Below are positions 11,594-20,000 of a stretch of 64,000 nucleotides of DNA, in pieces. Position 1 is the first letter of the stretch; each line of letters opens with the position of its first letter. The DNA is from Eucalyptus grandis (Eukaryota > Streptophyta > Magnoliopsida > Myrtales > Myrtaceae). The stretch lies in the NCBI RefSeq assembly GCF_016545825.1, contig NC_052615.1, forward strand, positions 36,109,516 through 36,173,515. Direction: 5' to 3'. The position numbers were made by a program, and so were the translations under genes. The notes beneath the pieces were generated by a model that worked only from the letters and a program-made list of their open reading frames with translations, had not been told where the DNA came from and did no database searches.

Positions 11594-11928
11594 CAACTGA
11601 TCCAAGGAGGAGTTTGTTGGATTAGAATGTCTCAATGTTGTAATGAAAGATCTGTGGTTGAATTCTAGTAATTGCATTGAAGTTAACATGGATAATCAGG
11701 CGGCGTTAGCAATATCTCAGAATCCAGTTTTCCATGGCAAAACCAAGCATTTCAAAGTCAAATTTTTCTTTCTGCGTGAGGTGCAACAAAGTGGCGAAGT
11801 TAAGTTGGTCTATTGCAGATCTGAAGATCAGCTTGCGGACATGTTCACAAAACCACTTCAAGCTGGAAGATTTGAAGTATTAAGAAAGAAAATTGAGTAT
11901 GCAGCAACAACTGATCCAAGGAGGAGTT
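11594..11928 (+). repeat. Copia-1 repeated PPT, LTR start and third RNase H copy
   Basis: The tract 'ccaaggaggagttt' and the first 26 bases of the LTR appear at 11602-11640. The sequence then jumps back into RNase H ('aatgaaagatctgtggttg') and runs in the normal + orientation ('NNQAALAIS', 'KHFKVKFFFLREVQQSGEV', 'ADMFTKPLQ') to the true PPT at about 11917-11928 and the real 3' LTR. This third copy is the best preserved C-terminal RNase H of the element. Confidence 0.85.
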
Positions 11929-12277
11929 TGTTGGATTAGAATGTCTCAATGTTGCTGCTGTTTTCTGCTCTGTTTTTTCCTCTGTTTTTACTCTGTTTTC
12001 CTCTGTTTTTTTTATTAAAAACAGCCAAGTTCAATTTAGTTATTTATTTAGTGTTTTTGTTATTTTCTAGGAAGTTAATAGCACGTTTGTGTGCAGTTAT
12101 GTGTTGCACGTACGTGAGCAGTTTTTGCTTTGTTTAAGTTGTCTTGTACTTGACAGTTTTCTTTAGAACAGACGTATGCAAGTTTGTGTTCTGTTTCTCT
12201 GCGCTTCTCTTCCTCATCACAAAAATATAGCTTCTGGTTTTCTATTTTCTTGTTTACTGTTTTGATCAGTAACAACA
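11929..12277 (+). repeat. Copia-1 3' LTR
   Basis: It starts with 'tgttggattagaatgtctc' after the tract 'aaggaggagtt' and ends in 'aacaaca' immediately before the target duplication ATGAG (12278-12282). It is nearly identical to the 5' LTR. Confidence 0.92.
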
Positions 12278-12309
12278 ATGAGAGATCCATTTTTAAGCAA
12301 ATACACAAG
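12278..12309 (+). other. PEX16: PEX16 relic exon d, right half
   Basis: This is the target duplication ATGAG (12278-12282) followed by the rest of the exon ('RDPFLSKYTR'), ending 'acacaag' before the donor GT at 12310. Together with 6768-6808 it forms one small exon. This is the clearest proof that the retrotransposon landed in a pre-existing exon. Confidence 0.85.
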
Positions 12310-12407
12310 GTACACTTATAGCTACTAGAAATTATATCCAGTGTGAAGTTTATATTTCTGGGATTAATTTCCTCATGGTAAATCATGTTCCTTCTCTGAT
12401 ATTTCAG

Positions 12408-12469
12408 GGAAAGGATCTACAAAGCAGAGTAATTGTCGGAACCTGTTCCCCTTTTTGGGGCTCTTACAG
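12408..12469 (+). other. PEX16: PEX16 relic exon e, with TAA
   Basis: It follows 'gatatttcag' and is in phase with exon d. It reads as 'ERIYKAE', stop, 'LSEPVPLFGALT', which corresponds to the family's segment just before the C terminus. The stop TAA is at 12430-12432. A donor GT follows at 12470. Confidence 0.7.
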
Positions 12470-12559
12470 GTGTTCCTATGCGTCCATTTTGCTTCTATAT
12501 TTTACGTTGGCTAAGGTAAGGCTACTTATCATGGGCAATTGTGCTCATTCCTTTATGTT

Positions 12560-12632
12560 TACTCATGCAACAAAAGTCATAGAGCTGATTGTGGGAGCCC
12601 AAACACGGTATACGTACATGTCGGGCTCATAA
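12560..12632 (+). other. PEX16: PEX16 relic last exon
   Basis: It encodes 'KVIELIVGAQTRYTYMSGS' and a TAA at 12630-12632, the hallmark C terminus of plant PEX16. The bases just before the expected exon start read 'actcatg' rather than a pyrimidine tract with AG, so the splice acceptor may also be lost. The left edge is therefore approximate. Confidence 0.8.
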
Positions 12633-14390
12633 GAGTGAAGCCTTAGAAAGCTGGTCTACACATGGAGCTGCCACGCCTCCCAGAAACAGAATACACGGAC
12701 TGTATCCACTATCCTCATGAGTTACTAGAAGTTGAGGGACGGCGTCTTGGCAATGAAAATTGACATTTTGATTTTTTGGAAAATAACGCAATAACTGGTG
12801 AAGTTCTGCTGCAGATCCCCAATTGTACACTGGTTTCTTGGTTTTGTTGGAAATAGATTTTGCTTCTAGCTTGGATTGCATCTGGGAGGAAGTTCTCATT
12901 GTGCAGACTTCACTTCAGAGTTGGGGTTCGATCTTGTTCAATTTTCGTGGGGGGTTGAGGAAGAAAATCTTGTATCCCCTTTACTCTATGCTGTCCACTA
13001 ATTCTTCTTCCCTCTCGTTTCTTTCCTTGTTTCTTTTAAGCTAAGCCCCTTGTTTAGATCCCTACGTACAGAAGAATATTGCAGTCAGTTTGATTATGAT
13101 CAAGTGACATTGTTTCTTTGGTTCGGATGAAGGAAACCTTTAGATGTGAGTAAGTGGATTTTGTTCTATTATTGATCAGAGTTCCCCCAGTCTCTCTTCA
13201 CATTACTTGTCTTACCCGTTAAGAAGTTTCCATTTCAAAGAGTCCACACAACACTTCCCATGCATGGTAAAGACTGAGAAGTCACCACTGTTCTGGTGAC
13301 CGGGTTCTATGGTCTCTCAAGGAATCCCTCCTTCCATCATAAAAATGTTGCATCCCAATGCATCTTATGTACTTTCTATCTGGAGTGTTGTGTCACACAA
13401 ATATTTTAAAGGTTTCCAATGAATGATTGAGATTTGTTCTTGCAATCCAATGATCAGAGATCCTCTGGGATTTGTACCAGGGCCAATGGGTTACAATTAA
13501 CTTTCTACTCCTTTTACACATACCAATTTTATAAATTATATTGAATCACCAACAATGACAAGGTTCATGTAAGTCTCGTATAAGTTTCCCTAGATCTAAC
13601 AGTCTGGACTTGGAGTTAAGGTTGTGCGTTTGTACATGTTGGGTTCGCTGAACGCTAGCGATAGAAAAATGAGTAGGGAATGAATGAAGTGTTACTTGGC
13701 CATTGGTCAAAGTTACAGGGGGAAAAATCATAAAAATAATACAAATAGTGCATAAATTTTGGCTCAAGGTGTAACGTTATTCTTGATTTTTAATTTATTT
13801 AATGTCGGTCCAGTCCTTGTTGGCCATCCAGTATATCGTATCATCAAAGTTATAATTTTTGGCGAAAATTGGTTAGAATGATTATATTGAAATTTTATGC
13901 AAATGCTCAAGATTAAATCAGCAAAAATGAAAAATTTAGGACTAAATTGGAATCTTTAGAATTGATTGGACAATTTTCCTTTTGGAGGAGAGAGTCTGTC
14001 ACCTCGATGTTTGCTGCATGAAGCATGACTCCTTGGTTCGAGCCAAAACAGTGAATTTCGACATCAATGTATCCAGCTTATTCTTCATCAAACCGCTTGA
14101 TATGACTAGTCGTTGGCCCCTGCATTCGCAAGGACATTTTATGAGGATGAATGAGGGAAAGTTTTTCACTGGTGAACGCTAGCTTTACACGTCTGTAGAC
14201 TGTACATGCATGGATTCGCATTCATGAAAAAGCATATTGCGGAGTGGATGAAGAGAAAATGGCATTAGGGACGGCAATGATGAAGAAATCAAATGACGTT
14301 TTAATTTGATCTTTTATGTAAACACAGCTCGTACCGCCCACATAAATATATAGGAGCAGTGACAGAGACCTGGTGGGGGTTGTGCATATG
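12633..14390. repeat. U-unit copy 1 (TNL upstream/intergenic repeat)
   Basis: No gene recognised. The segment matches U sequence elsewhere: 12690-12860 ('actgtatccactatcctcatgagtt', 'ctgctgcagatc') resembles 39530-39700 and 42080-42260. The stretch 13380-13500 ('atcctctgggatttgtac') resembles 43130-43210 and 56220-56300. The stretch 13960-14340 ('ttgctgcatgaagcatgac', 'tttatgaggatgaatg') resembles 45460-45680 and 58560-58760. It sits between the PEX16 relic and R-unit A. Confidence 0.65.
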
Positions 14391-16026
14391 ACTATCTGAG
14401 CCAGGAGCGCAGCGAAAACTCACTGAGCTGCATGGCCAACGTCAAGAACTCCAGAGTGCGAACGTTTAAGGAAGCAAATGCATAAGTCGAGGATGTCGTC
14501 GACATCCTCTCTCTTGTCACGAAAGCCGCTTTGCTTGCCGGAAGATATGTGCACAAGCCCTCTGATTCTCTGTCCTCGTTCAGTGGATGCATCAACTCAG
14601 ATCCCTTCACCTCACTTCACGATCACCCCTTTCTTCTGTAACTTTTTTTTTCTTCCTGCTGTCTGTGTCTGTCTGTTCTTGTTCTGTTGCAACAAATGGG
14701 AAAAGAAAAGAGACTACTGTGAAGTGCCTCTGTTTTTCCTTTCCTGTAGATTGGGAGAATAATGGAAACTGACAATGGAATTCAACTATAATTTCAGGAA
14801 CAAGAACATAAAGCGGCCACAGAGGTTCAAAACCCTAGATCTGCGGACAAATTTAGAACGCTAAGTAATGCGAATCGAACATACTACTCTATACCTCTGT
14901 ACTTAATTAACTAATGCTAACAATATCATGAGTAGGGGAGCGAACTTGATTTTACCATAAGGACGACGAAGAAAGATATTTGAATCGTTGGCCAACAGCT
15001 TCTTTGGCATCTAGCCAGGAACGTCCTAGCTAAAAAAGTAAGTTCTCTCTGGAGCAAAAGAATATCGAACAGAAATCCTTAGACTCCGCATATGCGTCCT
15101 CTGTTTCTAATGTTAAAATGTTCAATCTTCAGCATTAGGAATCACACATTATGATCGATATTTTCCTCAAGTTCATAAGGAAATTGCTGTCAAGTATTAA
15201 TCCTTAGACAAATCAGGAGTTAAAGGATATAATTCCAGAGTCTCAAGCTGCCTGAACTGTCAAGAACTATAATTATGAATTGCAACCTTCATAAACTGCA
15301 TCAATTCAAATAGCTGCTTCAAAAACCAAAAAACCATCCCTAAAAAGGGCATTAACAGCTCCTGCAAATTGGTGCAACATCATGAGATCAATTTGTCATC
15401 CACTGATTCGGTTACTACCAAATCTTTTAGAGTAGTCTTGACACCAAAACTCTCACAGAGCAAGAACGCGTCCAGCTCTGCCCTCATTCCGGTGCCAAAA
15501 CAAACAATCCATTACACAGTCACTTCATTCTTAATCTCACATCAGAACTACCTCCACGTGTGGTTCTCTTTGGTTTATATGTCCTAGACTAAAAAGGCAT
15601 CGTTTCCTTCATCGTGAAAAGGCTATTGTATATCTTGCTATTCCGAAGGTCCAGGATAAGCATCAGCGGAACAAATCCACATTACATAGCATAAAAAATC
15701 CTAGTACTTGAATGAGTAAAACATAAAATCTGAAGCTCATTTTTCCAGACAGGATGAATTTGATCGATATTCAGCCCTCGGTCAAATTCAACACGTAAAT
15801 CTCATCAAGAATCCAAAATGGCCAGGGAATCTTGTGAAGAGAATATAGCAGTGTATCGATAACATGTTAATGACTTACCATGAAAAGAATTCTTTAAGGG
15901 ATTGAGATAACTGAAGCCAAGGGTTGCCTTGAAGAGTCTAATACGGCTTAATTGAGGCAAACCGTTCTTCCATTAGAGCATCCTCATTAATAAAATGAAA
16001 TGAAAGTATCTGCGTAGGCGAATAAG

Positions 16027-16672
16027 GGGAGAATTACCAAAAAAAGTACTAAACCTATTGCAATTTTGCCAATTCAATCCTAAACTTTTTTTTTTTGACC
16101 AATTTAGTCTAAACCTTTTATAATTATGCCAATTCAGTCCATCCCGGCCAAAATTGGCCGGCCAGGCGACGTGGACCTTGCCGTCTAGCGAACGCTGACG
16201 TGGCATTTTTAAAATATTTTTTTATATTTTTTTTTCGAATTTTTAAATATTTTTTTAATTTTTTCCAAAAGGGGCCTTTGGAAGAAAAATCAAACAGTTT
16301 GAAGCCATTCGCTCTACATCGTATCCATCTTCATGTTCTGTCACTCTCTCTCTCTCTCTCTCCAAATCTTGATTCTGCATATTCGCAAGCATCGTCCTTC
16401 TCGAGCAGAAGCAGCACGAACCCATCCATGGCACCGCCAGTCCCGCGCCCTCCTCCCCTTCTCCCCGAAGAGCCCTGACCTCGCCGAAGAGCTTCTTCCC
16501 TTCTCGACAAGACAATGTCGCTCTCCCTGACGCCGCCCCAACGGCGGAGCGCCGCCGCGTCCCGCCTCTCCCTCTACTCGACCAAGAATGCCTCCCCTCT
16601 CAGACCCACCAGTTTCTTTTCACCGTACGCCTCCCAGCGCCCCCCAACCTTCTCGGCGCCGCAAACCCACAT
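16027..16672 (+). repeat. Fold-back element, left arm
   Basis: The outer 230 bases are AT-rich. The inner 400 bases are strikingly GC-rich with a (CT)n tract at about 16345-16363, and look like the 5' UTR and first exon of a plant gene. The inner part is the reverse complement of 17017-17400, with a few small differences. Confidence 0.85.
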
Positions 16673-16844
16673 CGTGGCCTCGAACGACTATCGGCTTCTC
16701 CACATTCTTACCCTTTTGTTTTCCGTCGGAATCCTCCGTCTTGCGGAAACAAAGACATTTCCTGAAGCAAGACAACATCTTCATGCGGACGAAAAGTGGA
16801 GATGCGGCGTGTTGTTTCAAGCGTTGATCTGTTATTGTCGATGA
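16515..16844 (+). pseudogene. Captured-gene-like 5' exon inside the fold-back element
   Basis: A 109-codon frame starts 'MSLSLTPPQRRSAAASRLSL'. It is Ser/Pro/Arg-rich at the N terminus and has a hydrophobic stretch ('LLHILTLLFSVGILRL') at about residues 59-74. It follows a (CT)-rich leader, giving a layout like a plant 5' UTR plus first coding exon with a possible organelle transit peptide. Most of it is inside the arm and repeated inverted in the other arm (about 17017-17175). I do not recognise the parent gene. The GC content contrasts with the surrounding AT-rich DNA, which fits capture of a host gene fragment (Pack-MULE style), but chance openness in GC-rich DNA is possible. Confidence 0.4.
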
Positions 16845-17016
16845 AGGTGGTTAGAAACACCTCATCTCTGTCGAATTCTAAGCTCCTACGTATCAATCAA
16901 ATTATGTACTGTGCCACGCAGGGATATTCGCAGGTTAGATGAGATGATCACGAAAAAAAGGCCAAACCTGGAACCGGAAAGGAAGTCTTTTGCAGATAGA
17001 CTCAGACCAAGACGAC

Positions 17017-17645
17017 GTGGGTTTGCGGCGCCGAGAAGGTTGGGGGGCGCTGGGAGGCGTACGGCGGAAAGAAACTGGTGGGTCTGAGAGGGGAGGCATT
17101 CTTGGTCGAGTAGAGGGAGAGGCGGGACGCGGCGGCGCTCCGCCGCTGGGGCGGCGTCAAAGAGAGCGACATTGTCTTGCCGAGAAGGGAAGAAGCTCTT
17201 CGGCGAGGTCAGGGCTCTTCGGGGAGAAGGGGAGGAGGGCGCGGGACTGGCAGTGCCATGGATGGGTTCGTGCTGCTTCTGCTCGAGAAGGACGATGCTT
17301 GCGAATATGCAGAATCAAGATTTGGAGAGAGAGAGAGAGAGTGACAGAACATGACGATGGATACGATGTAGAGCGAATGGCTTCAACTGTTTGATTTTTT
17401 TTTCCAAAGGCCCTTTTGGAAAAAAATTTTAAAAATATTTAAAAATTAAAAAAAAAAAAAAATTTTAAAAATGCCACGTCGATTCGCGGACAGCAGGCGT
17501 CCACGTCCCGCGGCTAGCCAATTTGGCTTCGGATGGACTGAATTGGCATAATTATAAAAGGTTTAGGGACTAAATTGGCCAAAAAAAAAGTTTAAGACTG
17601 AATTGGCAAAATTCAATAGGTTTAGGATTTTTTGGTAATTCTCCT
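17017..17645 (-). repeat. Fold-back element, right arm
   Basis: This is the reverse complement of the left arm, with a (GA)n tract at about 17326-17341 matching the (CT)n tract of the left arm. The right arm differs by scattered substitutions and length changes in the A/T tracts (17395-17475), so the arms have diverged since formation. Confidence 0.85.
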
Positions 17646-18641
17646 GGCAAATAAGCATAACCAAATAGATGTCAAGGAAGGTAGCAAATCATCCTGAAAC
17701 GCAGTACTTCAAGAAAATTACAACTCGGATTTGTGGGTGATAGTCATTGATAAGTCATCTAAGATCAGCAATCTTACTTGATGGCTACGACATGTAATGT
17801 TCTTAGAAGGCATTCCGATGACTTTTTGGCATTACCAAGAGAGTGATTTTTCCGAAGCATCATGCCATCCTCCTCCATTGGCTTCCCTGGCGCTTGAATC
17901 ACGTAAGAGAAGGAAAAACAATACGCTATTTTCTTGGAAAACGATCAAATTTGACCTCGTTATTTTATGCCAAGGGAAAGGAGACAAAAGGAAAATAATC
18001 CTGATTAACTATCAAACCTCCTCCTTCATACGTCGCTAATATCAAATGGTTAATACATTAACTATAAACATTTTTAGTTGGGGAAAATCTTTTGTAATAG
18101 AAGAAATTTGTAACTTACTGATTTTATTGACATATTTGTAATTCTATTGTAGTGCACGCTCGTAGAATTTGAAGGGAAAAAGAATTGGTCACTAACTAAT
18201 TTATGCGTGCGTTGGTAAAATCATTTTTTAGTTGGCATTTTACTAACCGCACGTGCGTCATGATGTCCGCAGAAGATATGGCTAAAAACAATCGCCGTAG
18301 ACAGAGTCCTCGACTTGATCTTTTCCGGCAGGTGCTTTGGCCTCGCTCGAAACCCCTTCCCCCATCCTCAGTGAAGAGCCTGCCGTCGCCGGAGACGATT
18401 CCAGCAGCAACTCGACTGAGAGGGGAACTTCACGGCGTCATTCACTGTAACTCTTGGAGACAGCCCATGTACCGGAGGCTTCATCAGATTCAAGTACTTT
18501 GTGCAACCCGCCCTTCGAAAGCCCCTTCGAAAACCCCTTCGAACAAGAATCGTGAATGAATAAGCTCTCAGCAATTTTCACCACACAAAAAGACTCGCGG
18601 TTTGTTCCTGCTTGTCGTGCCTCTTCGAAGCATCATCGCCC

Positions 18642-19136
18642 TGTTAAAAATAGTAAAATTGTTTTTGTGTTTTGATTAGCTTATTTGTCTGTCTTTTAAT
18701 TAATTTTTGGCTAAGTGTGTGAAAGCAAGAGTTAGTCAATTTGTAAAAAAACCAAAGGAGAGAATTCTTGAAGAAGCTACAAGTGGTACTTGTTGCTCAA
18801 GTCTTGAAGAGTAGGAAGAAAGCTTCAACTTTGTAAACTTGAACTTGAAGGAAAAGTTTCAGCCCAAAATTGTTGACTCCTTGGCCAAGAAGAAATGTTC
18901 AACTTCAAATCTTGAAGATAATGGTGGTGAAAATGCTTATAAATATAGGGTTATGTTAGTTTTTTTTTGAGTGTGAGAGTGCCTGTAAAAGTAGGAGAGA
19001 GTGAGATTTGAGAGAGAGTTTTAAGCTTAGCAAAGTTAGTGTGTGTACTCTCTTAAGCCTTTACAAAGGCATATTGTGTAATATAATCTCTCTTGTGTGT
19101 GTACTTTCTCCCTCCAAATCCTTTTTGGTTCCAACA
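18642..19136 (+). repeat. Copia-2 5' LTR
   Basis: It runs from 'tgttaaaaatagtaaaatt' to 'tttttggttccaaca' and includes a TATA box (18938-18945) followed by a T tract and GA-rich leader. It is immediately preceded by the target duplication CGCCC. Confidence 0.95.
18938..18945 (+). promoter_or_regulatory. Copia-2 LTR TATA box
   Basis: TATAAATA lies in the 5' LTR about 190 bases before its end, and the same motif is at 23499-23506 in the 3' LTR. The position fits an RNA polymerase II promoter at the U3/R border; activity is inferred. Confidence 0.6.
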
Positions 19137-19138
19137 AT

Positions 19139-19150
19139 TGGTATCAGAGC
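19139..19150 (+). promoter_or_regulatory. Copia-2 primer-binding site
   Basis: TGGTATCAGAGC starts two bases after the 5' LTR end. This is the perfect match to the 3' end of initiator tRNA-Met used by most plant copia elements. Confidence 0.92.
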
Positions 19151-19155
19151 TAGCC

Positions 19156-20000
19156 ATGGCATCCACTAGCTCCGTTCAGATGCAACTTCCGAAGTTGAAC
19201 GGAAAAAATTACAACAACTGGTCCGTTCAGATGAAAGTTCTATTCAGGTCTCAAGATTTGTGGAACCTGGTGGAGAACGGCTACACCGAAGTAGCTGATG
19301 CTGAAGAATTCAATGCTTTGAGGAAAGAGGAGAAAGAAGCGTTGGTGGAATCTCGAAAGAAAGATCAGAAAGCATTATATGCAATCTTTCAAGCCGTGGA
19401 GGAGACGATATTTGAAAAATATCGAGTGCCGAGACAAAGCGAAAGAAGCGTGGGATATATTGCAAAAATCCTACAAAGGTGATGATCGTGTTAGGCGGGT
19501 GCGGCTCCAAACACTTCGAGGAGATTTTGAGTCTTTACGCATGAATGACTCTGAATCTATCTCGGCTTACTTTGATCGTGTACAAACCATCGTTAACCAA
19601 CTGAGGGTTAATGGTGAAGAGCTCCAAGATGTGCGAGTCGTAGAAAAAATCTTGAGGTCTTTAACTGAAAGATTTGACTACGTGGTTGCGGCGATCGAAG
19701 AAGGCCAAGATATATCAACCATGACGTTGGAGCGGTTGATGGGTTCATTATGCTCACATGAGCAAAGAATGAACCAGAAGTCTATCGTTGAATTCGAGCA
19801 AGCACCGCAGAGTCGGGTCACTCAATCAAATCGAGGAGGTCATCATGGTGGCCGAGGTCGTGGAGGTCGTGGAGGTGCCCGAGGTAGAGGTGGAAATCTG
19901 AATTCCACTAAAGATATCAAACACGTGACAAATCAAAAGTCAAGTGTTTTAACGTAACAAATTCGGACATTACAAATCCGAATGTCGAGCAAACAGGGGG
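19156..20000 (+). pseudogene. Copia-2 gag remnant
   Basis: It begins 'MASTSSVQMQLPKLNGKNYN' just after the primer site, the usual gag start of this copia lineage. The frame changes near 19420 and continues as 'AKEAWDILQKSYKGDDRVRR', 'SAYFDRVQTIVNQLRVNGEE' and an RG-rich tail (19840-19895). The zinc knuckle near 19945-19995 reads CFNC-x4-H-x4-C only if one missing T near 19953 is allowed for, so a single-base deletion ends the long frame with TAA at 19955-19957. Confidence 0.85.

Larger units (their letters stand above)
6809..12277 (+). mobile_element. Copia-1: Ty1/copia LTR retrotransposon in a PEX16 exon
   Basis: This is a complete insertion of 5469 bp: two about 348-bp LTRs beginning TGTTGG, a primer-binding site after the 5' LTR, gag and pol remnants in copia order (protease, integrase, reverse transcriptase, RNase H), a purine-rich tract before the 3' LTR, and a 5-bp target duplication ATGAG on both sides. 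It has the same orientation as the PEX16 relic. The LTRs differ at only a handful of positions, but gag-pol is broken by many frameshifts, and the 3' end of pol is rearranged (palindrome and inverted LTR piece at 10752-11640). It is non-autonomous as it stands. Confidence 0.95.
5870..12632 (+). pseudogene. PEX16: Peroxin-16 (PEX16) pseudogene, 5'-truncated and interrupted by a copia element
   Basis: PEX16 is a peroxisomal membrane protein needed for membrane biogenesis and import of membrane proteins. Pieces matching the plant family occur in order on the + strand: an 'ITAVNEHIID' segment (5.89 kb), 'RLAMFRNSGYTMLLQGGE' (5.98 kb), 'WNLEGRALS' (6.16 kb), 'RPLIYVLFIRKYGTRSW' (6.44 kb), 'LKRRKLLW' (6.77 kb), 'RDPFLSKYTR' (12.28 kb) and the C-terminal end 'GAQTRYTYMSGS' (12.6 kb). 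Introns with GT-AG borders are retained, so this is a DNA-level copy, not a retrocopy. It is dead: the N-terminal exon was not found, about 40 residues are missing between 5955 and 5978, there is a frameshift near 6180, in-frame stops lie at 6220-6222 (TAG) and 12430-12432 (TAA), and a 5.5-kb copia element splits an exon at 6808. A functional copy presumably exists elsewhere. Confidence 0.9.
16027..17645. mobile_element. Fold-back Mutator-like element (non-autonomous)
   Basis: This 1619-bp element has long inverted arms (about 16027-16672 and 17017-17645) and a loop of about 345 bp. Outer ends read 'gggagaattaccaaaaaaa' on the left and, reversed, 'aggagaattaccaaaaaat' on the right. It is flanked by the imperfect 10-bp duplication ggcgaataag (16017-16026) / ggcaaataag (17646-17655). 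The paralogous R units at about 47716, 54984 and 60845 show an uninterrupted '..gaataagcataacc' or close variant, i.e. an empty site. A target duplication of 9-10 bp with long inverted termini is typical of Mutator-superfamily elements. No transposase is present. Confidence 0.85.

Noticed and set aside
16990..17394. 134-codon frame in the fold-back element
   Set aside because: It is the antisense of the other arm's captured-gene-like segment, rich in Arg/Gly from GA and GC tracts. It is a shadow of the inverted repeat, not a separate gene.
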